Assembly: GCF_900626285.1 (NCBI RefSeq)
Contig: NZ_LR131148.1
Coordinates: 151,599 to 215,598 of the forward strand
Origin: Intestinimonas massiliensis (ex Afouda et al. 2020)
GTDB lineage: Bacteria > Bacillota > Clostridia > Oscillospirales > Oscillospiraceae
Direction of reading: 5' to 3'
DNA: 64,000 bases
Shown here: piece by piece, positions 8,487-16,763 of the stretch
How positions within the stretch are numbered: the stretch's first letter is position 1
Layout: the number at the start of each line of letters is the position of its first letter
Notes under the pieces: generated by a model
The model's database searches: none
The model's input: only the letters and a program-made list of their open reading frames with translations
What the model was told of the DNA's origin: nothing
Made by a program: the position numbers and the translations under genes

Positions 8487-9158
8487 TTACCGGGCGCCGT
8501 ACTCCTTCAGGTAGGCTTCCATTTTGCCCTTCATCTCGTCGTCAATATACACCTTGCCGTCGATCTCACGGTTGTGGAGGAAGGCAATGATCTCCTTCAC
8601 GGTGACGATGGGGTAGACGGCGATGCCGTAGTCCTCCCGCAGCTCGTCCAGGGTGGAGCAGTCCCTGGTGCCCCGCTCCATCCGGTCCACGGAGACGATG
8701 AGGGCCTTCATGTGGACGTCGGCCACGTGCTTGAACAGCTCGATGGTCTCCCGGACGGCGGTGCCGGCGGTGACCACGTCCTCCACGATGACCACGTCGT
8801 CCCCGTCCTGGGGCTTGTAGCCCACCATGGAGCCGCCCTCACCGTGGTCCTTGACCTCCTTGCGGTTGAAGCAGTAGGGCAGGTCACGATTGTAGTTGCG
8901 GTACAGGGAGGCGGCGGCGGTGACCGCCAGGGGGATGCCCTTGTAGGCGGGGCCGAACAGACAGGTGACCCCGTCAGGCAGATTCTCCTGGATGCAGGCG
9001 GCGTAGTAGTCGCCCAGCTTGGCGGCCTGAGCGCCGGTCTTGTAGTTGCCGGTGTTGATGAAGTAGGGGGTCTTGCGGCCGGACTTGGTGGTGAAATCTC
9101 CAAAGGTGAGCACGCCGGAGCGCACCATGAAGGTAATGAATTCTTCCTTGTAGGTCAT
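8487..9158 (-). CDS. pyrE: Orotate phosphoribosyltransferase
   Basis: PyrE converts orotate and PRPP to orotidine 5'-monophosphate in pyrimidine synthesis. The 223-residue protein shows the PRPP-binding motif VVIVEDVVTAGTAVRE and the GPAYKGIPLA loop, and its length is typical. It is the first gene of a leftward cluster with radC and uvrB. A good sigma-A promoter lies upstream (9194-9222). No PyrR-type attenuator could be recognised in the leader. Confidence 0.95.
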   Translation of the reverse strand: MTYKEEFITFMVRSGVLTFGDFTTKSGRKTPYFINTGNYKTGAQAAKLGDYYAACIQENLPDGVTCLFGPAYKGIPLAVTAAASLYRNYNRDLPYCFNRKEVKDHGEGGSMVGYKPQDGDDVVIVEDVVTAGTAVRETIELFKHVADVHMKALIVSVDRMERGTRDCSTLDELREDYGIAVYPIVTVKEIIAFLHNREIDGKVYIDDEMKGKMEAYLKEYGAR

Positions 9159-9193
9159 GGCAGTCAGCCTCGCTTTCCCAAAATTGTCGAACT

Positions 9194-9222
9194 ATTATAT
9201 CATTATTTGTAAGCTCCGGCAA
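9194..9222 (-). promoter_or_regulatory. pyrE promoter
   Basis: On the minus strand TTGCCG (9217-9222) is followed by a 17-bp spacer and a perfect TATAAT (9194-9199). It lies 36 bp before the pyrE start. Confidence 0.75.
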
Positions 9223-9325
9223 GGCGGGGAACAGAGAGGAAAAATTGTTTTTTTATGAAATCTTAATGCAAGGATCCCAATTATTATGATACAATACGAA
9301 GGACTTATGATGTGAGGTGTTATCC

Positions 9326-9817
9326 TTGGACTTATTGGACTGGCTCACAAAAACCAATCTGGGCGAGATGTTCTTTACCATGCTGGTGTCCATGGTGCCC
9401 ATCATTGAGCTGCGGGGGGGCGTACCCTTCGGCACCGCTCTTGGTCTCCCGGCAGGTCAGGCGCTGGTGGCCGCCATCATCGGCAATATGATCCCCATCC
9501 CTTTTATTATCGTCTACATCCGCCGGATCTTTCTGTGGATGCGGCGGAAATCCAAAAAACTCAATTCTCTGGTGGATAAGCTGGAGAAAAAGGCCCACCT
9601 GAAGGGCCAGAAGGTGAGCAAGTACAAGTATATCGGCCTGTGGCTCTTTGTGGCCATCCCCCTGCCGGGCACCGGCGCCTGGACGGGGGCCCTGGCGGCG
9701 GCCTTTCTGGATATGCCCCTGCGGAAGGCCCTACCCTCCATCTTCCTGGGCATCGTGACCGCCGGGCTCATCATGACCCTGGCCACCGGACTGGTGGTGG
9801 CCACCGTGGGGAACTGA
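9326..9817 (+). CDS. Small multidrug-export-like membrane protein (COG2426)
   Basis: This protein of about 163 residues has roughly four hydrophobic segments and the conserved pieces IELRGGVPFG, IGNMIPIPFI and FVAIPLPGTGAWTGALAAAFL typical of the COG2426 small-exporter family. Transport substrates for the family are not established. I prefer the TTG at 9326 because GAGG (9314-9317) lies eight bases before it; a GTG at 9317 in the same frame is an alternative. It is divergent from pyrE. Confidence 0.85.
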   Translation: MDLLDWLTKTNLGEMFFTMLVSMVPIIELRGGVPFGTALGLPAGQALVAAIIGNMIPIPFIIVYIRRIFLWMRRKSKKLNSLVDKLEKKAHLKGQKVSKYKYIGLWLFVAIPLPGTGAWTGALAAAFLDMPLRKALPSIFLGIVTAGLIMTLATGLVVATVGN

Positions 9818-9864
9818 GACCCTTTCCGCCTCCGCCGCATAGGATGGGGCGGAGGTGAGGGGCT

Positions 9865-10203
9865 GTGCATGCAATTCTACAGATTCTCTTTGCGCTGCTG
9901 GCGGCCGTGGGCCTGCTGGCTCTGGGGTGGGTCCTCTTCGGAAAGCTGGTGACCCCGGTGGGGAGCGGCAGTGGTCCGGTGTACGCCGTGGTGCCCGCTG
10001 ACGGTGAAGGGGAGCATCTGGAGCAGGATGTGAAGGGCCTTTTGTGGCTGCGGGGCGGGGAGCTGGCCCGCTTCACCATCGTCATCGCCGACAACGGTCT
10101 GGACCCGGCGGGGCGGGCGGTGGCGGCGGCCCTGCTGGCCGACTCCACCGGCGTGGTGGTTTGCCCCGGCGACCGGCTGGGGGCGTATATTTTGGGGAAA
10201 TAG
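9865..10203 (+). CDS. Membrane-anchored protein of unknown function
   Basis: The 112-residue protein begins with one hydrophobic helix (about residues 4-26, ILQILFALLAAVGLLALGWVLFG), followed by a soluble alpha/beta-like part with an acidic PADGEGEHLEQD stretch. I do not recognise the family. GTG 9865 is preceded by GGAGGTGAGG (9851-9860). It sits between the small exporter and recD2, which starts 60 bp later. Confidence 0.7.
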   Translation: MHAILQILFALLAAVGLLALGWVLFGKLVTPVGSGSGPVYAVVPADGEGEHLEQDVKGLLWLRGGELARFTIVIADNGLDPAGRAVAAALLADSTGVVVCPGDRLGAYILGK

Positions 10204-10263
10204 GATTCGACAAATGAGCCGCTTGATGGTATCATATGCCTGAACAGACAAGGAGGGGCAGCC

Positions 10264-12471
10264 ATGCAGGAGGCGGAACAGACGTACATTGAGGGCACCG
10301 TGTCGGCCGTAGTCTACCAGAACCAGGAGAACGGCTACACGGTGCTCCGTCTTGACGTGGGAGACGGAGCCGCCATCACCGTGGTGGGCTGCATGCCCGG
10401 GGTGGCCCCTGGGGAGAGTATCTCGGTCCAGGGGGCCTGGATGCGCCACGCCTCCTACGGAGAGCAGTTCAAGGCGGAGGCGGTGGAGCGGCGGCTGCCC
10501 GCCGGTACCAAGGCCATCTTTGACTACCTGTCCTCCGGCGCGGTGCGGGGCATCGGGGCCGCCACCGCCCGGCGGATGGTGGAGGAGTTCGGGGAGGACG
10601 CCCTGCGGGTGCTGGAGGAGCACCCGGAGCGGCTGACCCAGATCAAAGGCATCACCCGCAAGCGGGCTCTGGCCATCGGGGAGAGCTTCCGGATGCAGAT
10701 GGGCATGCGGCGGCTGCTGGAATTCCTGGGGGAGCATGAGGTGCCCCTCCAGCTGGCCATGCCCCTCTACCGCAAGTTCGGGGACCGGGCCCTGGAGGCC
10801 ATCCGGGGCAACCCCTACCTGCTGGTGGATGAGGAGCTGGGGGTGGAATTTGCCGCCGCCGACCAGCTGGCTCTGTCCATGGGCATGGAGGGGGACGACC
10901 CCCAGCGGGTGGAGGCCGCCCTGCTCTTTGAGCTGACCCACAACCTGGACAACGGCCACACCTTCCTGCCCCGGCGGAAGCTGATCCCCGCCACCGCCCA
11001 GCTCATCGGGGTGGAGGAGGACCTGCTGGAGGACGCCCTGGAGACCCTGCTGGAGCGTGGGGAGATCATTCAGGAGCAGGTGGCGGGGGAGGAGGCGGTG
11101 TACCTCCACGACCTGTGTGAGGCCGAGCAGTACGTGGCCTGGCGCATCACCGAGATGGCCCGGGGCGAGCTGGTGGCCCCCCACGACCTGGACCGGCTCA
11201 TTGACCGCATCCAGGCCGACCAGGGCATCACCTACGCCCCCCAGCAGCGCCAGGCGGTGCTGCTGGCCGCCCAGCGGCAGGTGATGCTGCTCACCGGCGG
11301 CCCCGGCACCGGCAAGACCACCTCCCTGCGGGGTGTGCTGGCCCTCTTTGAGGAGCTGGGGCTGGAGACCGCCCTGGCGGCCCCCACCGGCCGGGCGGCC
11401 AAGCGGCTGGGGGAGCTGTGCGGGGCGGAGGGGTACACCATCCACCGCCTGCTGGAGACCCAGTACGACCCCCACTCCGGGCGGCTGGTGTTCGCCCATG
11501 ATGAGAGCGACCCGCTGAAGGCGGACGCCGTCATCGTGGACGAGACCTCCATGGTGGATATCGTGCTCATGCGGGGCCTGCTGTCCGCCCTGCGGCCCGA
11601 CTGCCGCCTGATCCTGGTGGGGGACCCGGACCAGCTGCCCAGCGTGGGGCCGGGGAACCTTTTTTCCGACCTGATCCGCAGCGGGGTGGTGCCCATGGTG
11701 CGGCTGACCGAGATCTTCCGCCAGGCCGCCGAGAGCGCCATTATCCGCAACGCCCACGGGGTCAACCGGGGGGAGCTGCCTGACCTAAAGGACAACAAGC
11801 ACGACTTTTTCTTCCTGCGGCGGAAGGACCCGGCCCGGGCCGCCGAGACCATTGTGGAGCTGGTCAAGACCCGCCTGCCCGACAACATGGGCATACCCGC
11901 CGACCAGATCCAGGTGCTCTCTCCCACCCGCAAGCGGGTGGCGGGCACCGCCAGCCTGAACCGGGCCATCCAGGAGGCGGTGAATCCTCCGGCGGAGGAC
12001 AAGCCGGAGCGCCGCTTCGGGGAGTACGTGTTCCGCCAGGGGGACCGGGTCATGCAGGTGCGCAACAACTACGACGTGATGTGGAAGGACGGCCTGACCT
12101 CCGGCCTGGGCATTTTCAACGGGGATATCGGCCAGATCATCCGGGTGGACAACCGGGAGGGCACCCTGACGGTGGACTTCGAGGGCCGTCAGGTGGAGTA
12201 CACCGGGGACATGCTGGTGGAGCTGGAGCCCGCCTACGCCATCACCGTCCACAAGGCCCAGGGCAGCGAGTACCGGGCGGTGATCCTGTCTGTGAGCGGC
12301 GGGGCACCCATGCTGCTGACCCGGGGAGTGCTGTACACCGCCATCACCCGGGCCCGTGAGCTGCTGATCCTGGTGGGGGACGAGGAAGTGGTGGCCGCCA
12401 TGACCGCCAACAACCGCCAGCAGAGACGGTATTCCGGTCTGCGGTGGCGCCTGGTGCAGATGGCGGAGTGA
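10264..12471 (+). CDS. recD2: RecD2-type ATP-dependent DNA helicase
   Basis: The 735-residue superfamily 1B helicase has the RecD2 architecture: an N-terminal OB-like segment, helix-hairpin-helix repeats (GAVRGIGAATARRM, IKGITRKRALAIG), Walker A LTGGPGTGKTTS near residue 345, Walker B VIVDETSMVD near 422, and the C-terminal UvrD-like motif AYAITVHKAQGSEY. RecD2 acts 5' to 3' without RecBC, in replication-fork maintenance and repair. ATG 10264 follows AGGAGGGGCAGCC. The preceding 60 bp has a possible TTCGAC-N18-TATCAT promoter. Confidence 0.95.
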   Translation: MQEAEQTYIEGTVSAVVYQNQENGYTVLRLDVGDGAAITVVGCMPGVAPGESISVQGAWMRHASYGEQFKAEAVERRLPAGTKAIFDYLSSGAVRGIGAATARRMVEEFGEDALRVLEEHPERLTQIKGITRKRALAIGESFRMQMGMRRLLEFLGEHEVPLQLAMPLYRKFGDRALEAIRGNPYLLVDEELGVEFAAADQLALSMGMEGDDPQRVEAALLFELTHNLDNGHTFLPRRKLIPATAQLIGVEEDLLEDALETLLERGEIIQEQVAGEEAVYLHDLCEAEQYVAWRITEMARGELVAPHDLDRLIDRIQADQGITYAPQQRQAVLLAAQRQVMLLTGGPGTGKTTSLRGVLALFEELGLETALAAPTGRAAKRLGELCGAEGYTIHRLLETQYDPHSGRLVFAHDESDPLKADAVIVDETSMVDIVLMRGLLSALRPDCRLILVGDPDQLPSVGPGNLFSDLIRSGVVPMVRLTEIFRQAAESAIIRNAHGVNRGELPDLKDNKHDFFFLRRKDPARAAETIVELVKTRLPDNMGIPADQIQVLSPTRKRVAGTASLNRAIQEAVNPPAEDKPERRFGEYVFRQGDRVMQVRNNYDVMWKDGLTSGLGIFNGDIGQIIRVDNREGTLTVDFEGRQVEYTGDMLVELEPAYAITVHKAQGSEYRAVILSVSGGAPMLLTRGVLYTAITRARELLILVGDEEVVAAMTANNRQQRRYSGLRWRLVQMAE

Positions 12472-12565
12472 GACAAATTTTATGCCGTAAGAATGCACTA
12501 AGAATAAACTTGATTTGCAGTACGCAGGATATGCTTTGCTTACCAAAGATCAGGAGGCAAAGCAT

Positions 12566-12742
12566 ATGGGCAAGACCAATCATCTCAGCATCCGCACGGA
12601 CAAGGAACTCCACGACAAGCTCCAGTATGTGGCGGCTTATGAGGGGCGTTCCATGAGCGGGCAGATCCTGTATTTGATCCAGAGCTGCATCCGGAGCTTT
12701 GAACAGGAGAACGGCCCCATTCCAGTGGGGGACGAAAAATGA
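12566..12742 (+). CDS. Small ribbon-helix-helix (Arc-type) protein
   Basis: The 58-residue protein reads HLSIRTDKELHDKLQYVAAYEGRSMSGQILYLIQSCIRSFE, the pattern of an Arc/MetJ beta strand followed by two helices; DNA binding as a dimer is expected. AGGAGG (12552-12557) is eight bases before ATG 12566. Its stop overlaps the comF start by four bases, so the two are translationally coupled. A similar 67-residue protein follows the SPFH gene near 49.8 kb. Confidence 0.8.
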   Translation: MGKTNHLSIRTDKELHDKLQYVAAYEGRSMSGQILYLIQSCIRSFEQENGPIPVGDEK

Positions 12743-13395
12743 GCGGGGCGGCGGCGAAACTGCTGGATCTGCTGTTCCCGCCGAAATGTGTGTTCTGCGG
12801 GAAGATCCTGCCCACAGGGGTGAAGCATCTGTGTTCCGCCTGCCAGAAGGACCTGCCCTGGCTGGAGGGTCCGGCGGCGGAGCAGACGGGGGAGTTCTTC
12901 TCCCTGTGCGCCTCGCCCCTGCGGTACCAGGGCAAGGTGCGGGACTCCATCCGGCGGTACAAATTCCAGGGCCGGAGGGGCTACCACAAGGCCTATGGCC
13001 TGCTGGTGGCCCAGTGTGTCCACGACCATTTGGCGGGAAAATATGACCTGATCACCTGGGTGCCCCTCTCCGACAAGCGGAAGAAGGAGCGGGGCTACGA
13101 CCAGGCTTTCCTGCTGGCCAGCGCCGCGGCGCTGGAGCTGGACGACGTGGCGGTGGAGACCCTGCGGAAGGGCAGGGACAACGCGGCCCAGTCCGGTCTG
13201 GAAGGGGAGGCGGAGCGCCGGGCCAATGTGCTGGGCGCCTACCAGCCGGTGGACCCGGAGCTGGTGGGGGGCAAGCGGATCTTGCTGATCGACGACGTGG
13301 TGACCACCGGCTCCACCCTGTCCGAGTGCGCCCGGATGCTGCGCTCCATGGGGGCGGCTGACGTGGTATGTGCCACCCTTGCCCGTGCCAGGTAA
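12739..13395 (+). CDS. comF: ComF-family phosphoribosyltransferase-like protein
   Basis: The 218-residue protein has an N-terminal four-cysteine zinc finger (CVFCGKILPTGVKHLCSAC, residues 14-32) and a C-terminal type I phosphoribosyltransferase fold with the PRPP loop ILLIDDVVTTGST. ComF proteins are needed for handling transforming DNA in competent bacteria; their chemistry is unclear. ATG 12739 overlaps the upstream regulator's stop. The last 69 bp (13327-13395) are repeated at 13549-13617 with a 153-bp structured element between, as at uvrB. Confidence 0.92.
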   Translation: MSGAAAKLLDLLFPPKCVFCGKILPTGVKHLCSACQKDLPWLEGPAAEQTGEFFSLCASPLRYQGKVRDSIRRYKFQGRRGYHKAYGLLVAQCVHDHLAGKYDLITWVPLSDKRKKERGYDQAFLLASAAALELDDVAVETLRKGRDNAAQSGLEGEAERRANVLGAYQPVDPELVGGKRILLIDDVVTTGSTLSECARMLRSMGAADVVCATLARAR

Positions 13396-13548
13396 GGCGA
13401 CGGGGCGCACGAGGACCCGGCTTTGCCGGGCGCGCCTTTTGGCGCGTACAAGCGTTTTGGCCATGGGCCAAAACCTTGGCTTGGCGGGATTCACTCCTGC
13501 CAAGCAGATGAAAATGGGGTCCCACGGGAACCGTGGTTCCCGTGGGGG
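13396..13548 (+). repeat. Five-hairpin gene-end element, comF copy
   Basis: This is the same type of element as at 5614-5770, with different paired bases. After the comF stop, 13401-13410 is a 9/10 reverse complement of the start of the duplicated tail (13326-13335). Then come hairpins CCCGGC-TTT-GCCGGG, GCGCC-TTTT-GGCGC, the shared GTACAAGCG, GTTTTGGCC/GGCCAAAAC, a CTTGGCGGGA-TTCAC-TCCTGCCAAG hairpin and CCCACGGGAACC/GGTTCCCGTGGG (13521-13532 with 13535-13546). Loop TTCAC and the CTTGG after hairpin 3 are identical in both elements. Confidence 0.75.
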
Positions 13549-13617
13549 TGTGCCCGGATGCTGCGCTCCATGGGGGCGGCTGACGTGGTATGTGCTACCC
13601 TTGCCCGTGCCCGCTGA
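13549..13617 (+). repeat. Second copy of the comF 3' end
   Basis: These 69 bp repeat 13327-13395 at 222 bp distance with about five mismatches. They encode the same last residues, ARMLRSMGAADVVCATLARAR, but end in CGC-TGA instead of AGG-TAA. Within the reading frame the differences are synonymous. There is no start codon and it is taken as the displaced original end of comF. Confidence 0.9.
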
Positions 13618-13648
13618 AAAAGTTAACGAAAATTCAGGGAAAATGACG

Positions 13649-13677
13649 TTGAAAAGAGAATCATACTTCTGTATAAT
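13649..13677 (+). promoter_or_regulatory. Strong promoter for mreB/mbl
   Basis: TTGAAA (13649-13654), a 17-bp spacer and TATAAT (13672-13677). The predicted transcript start near 13684 is only about eight bases before the first possible start codon (13692), which matters for the choice of mreB start. Confidence 0.8.
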
Positions 13678-13691
13678 ATAGGAGATTATCC

Positions 13692-14768
13692 ATGAAATTT
13701 TGGGACAAACTAAAAAGAAAGTTATCAAGACTTCGAGGTGCTGGTATGTTCAGTAAAGATATCGGTATCGATCTGGGTACCGCTTCCATCCTGGTTTACG
13801 TAAAAGGCAAGGGCGTGGTGCTGCGGGAGCCCTCCGTGGTAGCCATCGATAAGAATACGGGCAAATTGCTGAAGGTGGGTACCGAAGCGCAGCAGATGCT
13901 GGGCCGTACCCCCGGCAACATCGTCGCCATCCGGCCTCTGCGGGAGGGCGTCATCTCCGACTACGACATGACCGAGCGGATGCTGAAGGAGTTCATCCGC
14001 AAGGTGACCTCCTTCCGGCTGTTCAAGCCCCGCATCGTCATCTGCGTCCCCTCCGGCATCACCGAGGTGGAGGAGCGGGCTGTCATCGACGCGGGCATCC
14101 AGGCCGGCGCCCGCCGGGTGTACCTGATTGAGGAGCCGGTAGCTGCCGCCATCGGCGCGGGCATCGACATCGCCAAGCCCGACGGCCACATGATCGTGGA
14201 CATCGGCGGCGGCACCACCGATATCGCCGTCATCTCCCTGTCCGGCATCGTGGAGTCCACCTCCATCAAGATCGCCGGCGACCAGTTTGACGAGGCCATC
14301 GTAAAGTACATCCGCCGCAAGCACAACGTGCTCATCGGCGAGCGTACCGCCGAGGAGCTGAAGATGCAGATCGGCTGCGTGTTCCCCCGTCCCGAGGAGC
14401 AGACGGTGGAGATCAAGGGCCGCTGCCTGATGACCGGCCTGCCCCGGGTGTTCTCCGTGTCCTCCAGCGAGATGATCGAGGCCTTTGAGGAGGTCTCCAC
14501 CCGCATTCTGGAGGCCATCCACGGCGTGCTGGAGCGCACGCCCCCCGAGCTGGTGGCCGACATCTCCACCAACGGGATCTGCATGACCGGCGGCGGCTCC
14601 CTGGTCTGGGGCTTCGACAAGCTGATCGAATCCCACACCGGCATCGAGACCCACGTGGCCGACGACGCCATCTCCTGCGTGGCCTACGGCACCGGCAAGA
14701 GCCTGGACGACGTGGACAGCATGCAGGACGGCACCATCAACCTGTCCCGGCGCAAGCAGATGAACTGA
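13692..14768 (+). CDS. mreB: MreB/Mbl-family rod-shape actin homologue
   Basis: MreB-like proteins form membrane filaments that guide lateral wall synthesis. The 358-residue frame contains the actin phosphate-1 motif DIGIDLGTAS, the VDIGGGTTDIAV phosphate-2 motif and the TGGGSLVWG adenosine motif. Most relatives begin at MFSKDIGIDLG, corresponding here to ATG 13746 with GAGGTG upstream. The longer frame from 13692 adds 18 residues (FWDKLKRKLSRLRGAG) that would form a basic amphipathic helix. The predicted transcript start (about 13684) would leave almost no leader for the longer form, so 13746 is a serious alternative. It is a single gene without mreCD nearby, which favours an Mbl-like paralogue. 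Confidence 0.92.
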   Translation: MKFWDKLKRKLSRLRGAGMFSKDIGIDLGTASILVYVKGKGVVLREPSVVAIDKNTGKLLKVGTEAQQMLGRTPGNIVAIRPLREGVISDYDMTERMLKEFIRKVTSFRLFKPRIVICVPSGITEVEERAVIDAGIQAGARRVYLIEEPVAAAIGAGIDIAKPDGHMIVDIGGGTTDIAVISLSGIVESTSIKIAGDQFDEAIVKYIRRKHNVLIGERTAEELKMQIGCVFPRPEEQTVEIKGRCLMTGLPRVFSVSSSEMIEAFEEVSTRILEAIHGVLERTPPELVADISTNGICMTGGGSLVWGFDKLIESHTGIETHVADDAISCVAYGTGKSLDDVDSMQDGTINLSRRKQMN

Positions 14769-14774
14769 ATCACC

Positions 14775-14806
14775 AAAAGTCCCCGGCGTTCGCCGGGGAC
14801 TTTTTT
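14775..14806 (+). terminator. Terminator after mreB/mbl
   Basis: The stem AAAAGTCCCCGGCG with CGCCGGGGACTTTT closes on a short loop and is followed by a T-run to 14806. Confidence 0.9.
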
Positions 14807-14818
14807 CTCCCAGGACAG

Positions 14819-14847
14819 TTGAAACGGGGAGTTTGGTACGGTATACT
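14819..14847 (+). promoter_or_regulatory. Transketolase operon promoter
   Basis: TTGAAA (14819-14824), a 17-bp spacer and TATACT (14842-14847), 54 bp before the first gene. Confidence 0.8.
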
Positions 14848-14900
14848 GAGAGTGAGAAAGAAGGCCTCAGGGCCGATATAGAAATGGAAAGGTGAATCGG

Positions 14901-15812
14901 ATGGAACAGTCAAAGGTCCAGACCATGGCCGTCACAGCGGCCCGCGGGCGGCTGCTGGCCATGGATATGGTGCACGCCGCGGCCTCCGGACACATCGGCG
15001 GCTCTCTGTCCTCCATGGACATTCTTACCACACTGTACTTCCACGTCATGCGGGTGGACCCCGCCAACCCCCAGGACCCGGACCGGGACCGCTTTGTGCT
15101 CTCCAAGGGCCATTGCACCCCGGCCCTCTACCCCATGCTGGCCATGCGGGGCTTTTTCCCCGTCACTGACCTGGCCATGTTCCGCCGCATTGACGGCACC
15201 ATGTCCGGCCACGCCGAAATGCACCATGTGAAGGGTGTGGACATGTCCACCGGTTCCCTGGGTCAGGGCATCTCCGCCGCCGTGGGCATGGCCCTGGCGG
15301 GCAAGGCCGACAAGAAGGACTACCGGGTGTACGCCCTGCTGGGCGACGGCGAGATCGAGGAGGGCCAGGTGTGGGAGGCCGCCATGTCCGCCGCCAAATA
15401 TCACCTGGACAACCTGTGCGCCATTGTGGACGTGAACGGGCTTCAGATCGACGGCGCCACCGCCGACGTGATGCCCTCCGAGCCTCTGGACAAGAAATTC
15501 GAGGCCTTCAACTGGAACGTGATCCACGTGGACGGCCACGATTTTGACGCGCTGGACAGGGCCTTCCAGGCTGCCGCCGCCTGCAAGGACAAGCCCACCG
15601 TGCTCCTGGCCAAGACCGTCAAGGGCAAGGGCGTCTCCTTCATGGAGAACCAGTACGGCTGGCACGGCAAGGCCCCCAACGACGAGCAGTACGCCCAGGC
15701 CCACGGGGAACTGCTCCAGGGCCTGATGGACCGGATGAAGCAGGCCGGCATGCAGGTATCTGAGCAAATCGCCACCACCTACGGCGTGCTCAGCGACAAG
15801 GAGGGAGTGTGA
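14901..15812 (+). CDS. Transketolase, N-terminal (TPP-binding) subunit
   Basis: The 303-residue protein is the N-terminal half of a split transketolase. It binds thiamine diphosphate through GDGEIEEGQVWEA and the downstream VDVNGLQIDG, and has the substrate-side HIGGSLSSMD and SKGHCTPALYP motifs. It pairs with the next gene to move two-carbon units in the non-oxidative pentose phosphate pathway. Split transketolases are common in clostridia. AGGTGA (14890-14895) five bases upstream supports ATG 14901 over the GTG at 14892. Confidence 0.93.
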   Translation: MEQSKVQTMAVTAARGRLLAMDMVHAAASGHIGGSLSSMDILTTLYFHVMRVDPANPQDPDRDRFVLSKGHCTPALYPMLAMRGFFPVTDLAMFRRIDGTMSGHAEMHHVKGVDMSTGSLGQGISAAVGMALAGKADKKDYRVYALLGDGEIEEGQVWEAAMSAAKYHLDNLCAIVDVNGLQIDGATADVMPSEPLDKKFEAFNWNVIHVDGHDFDALDRAFQAAAACKDKPTVLLAKTVKGKGVSFMENQYGWHGKAPNDEQYAQAHGELLQGLMDRMKQAGMQVSEQIATTYGVLSDKEGV

Positions 15813-15815
15813 GCC

Positions 15816-16763
15816 ATGAGTGAGAAGATCGCCACCCGCGTGGCTTACGGTAAGACCCTGGCGGAGCTGGGGGAGCAGTATCCCAACCTGGTAGTGCTGG
15901 ACGCCGACCTGTCCGGCTCCACCCAGAGCCAGTTTTTTGCCAAGGCGTTCCCCGACCGCTTTTACAACATGGGTATTGCAGAGGCCAATATGACCAGTGT
16001 GGCCGCCGGTCTGGCCACCTGCGGCAAGATGCCCTTTACCAACACCTTTGCCATGTTTGCCACCGGCCGTGCCTACGAGCAGGTACGCAACTCCATCGCC
16101 TATCCCCGCCTGAACGTGAAGGTGGTGGGCTCCCACGGCGGCCTGTCCGTGGGTGAGGACGGCGCCACCCACCAGTGCATTGAGGACTACGCCCTCATGC
16201 GTGCCATCCCCAACATGATGGTGCTCTCCCCCTGCGACGGGCCCGAGATGCGCCTGGCGGTGAAGGCCCTGCTGGACTATGACGGCCCCGCCTATATGCG
16301 TCTGGGCCGCCTGGCGGTGGACAGCATCACCGACGAGGTGCCCGGCTATACCTTCCAGCTGGGCAAGGGCTCCGTCCTGCGGGACGGCTCCGACGTGACG
16401 GTGATCGCCACCGGCATGATGGTGCAGATGGCCTATGCCGCCGCCCAGACCCTGGAGGAGGAGGGCATCTCCGTCCGGGTCATCGACATGCACACCATCA
16501 AGCCTCTGGACCACGAGCTGGTGCTGAAGGCTGCCCTGGAGACCCGGTGCATCGTCACCAGCGAGGAGCACACCGTCATCGGCGGCCTGGGCTCCGCCGT
16601 GGCCGAGTTCCTGTCCGAGCACTGCCCGGTGCCCGTGGTGCGCCACGGCGTCAATGACGAGTTCGGCCGCTCCGGCGAGGCCAAGGCGGTGCTGAAGGCC
16701 TACGGCCTCACCCCCGAGGGCATTGCCGACAAGGTGCGTCAGGCCCTGAAGCTGAAGAAATGA
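15816..16763 (+). CDS. Transketolase, C-terminal subunit
   Basis: The 315-residue partner carries the transketolase pyrimidine-binding domain (LDADLSGSTQSQFF, MGIAEANMTSVAAGLA, SHGGLSVGEDGATHQ) and the C-terminal domain. It starts three bases after the first subunit's stop and overlaps the following HAD gene by four bases, so all three are one transcript. Confidence 0.93.
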   Translation: MSEKIATRVAYGKTLAELGEQYPNLVVLDADLSGSTQSQFFAKAFPDRFYNMGIAEANMTSVAAGLATCGKMPFTNTFAMFATGRAYEQVRNSIAYPRLNVKVVGSHGGLSVGEDGATHQCIEDYALMRAIPNMMVLSPCDGPEMRLAVKALLDYDGPAYMRLGRLAVDSITDEVPGYTFQLGKGSVLRDGSDVTVIATGMMVQMAYAAAQTLEEEGISVRVIDMHTIKPLDHELVLKAALETRCIVTSEEHTVIGGLGSAVAEFLSEHCPVPVVRHGVNDEFGRSGEAKAVLKAYGLTPEGIADKVRQALKLKK

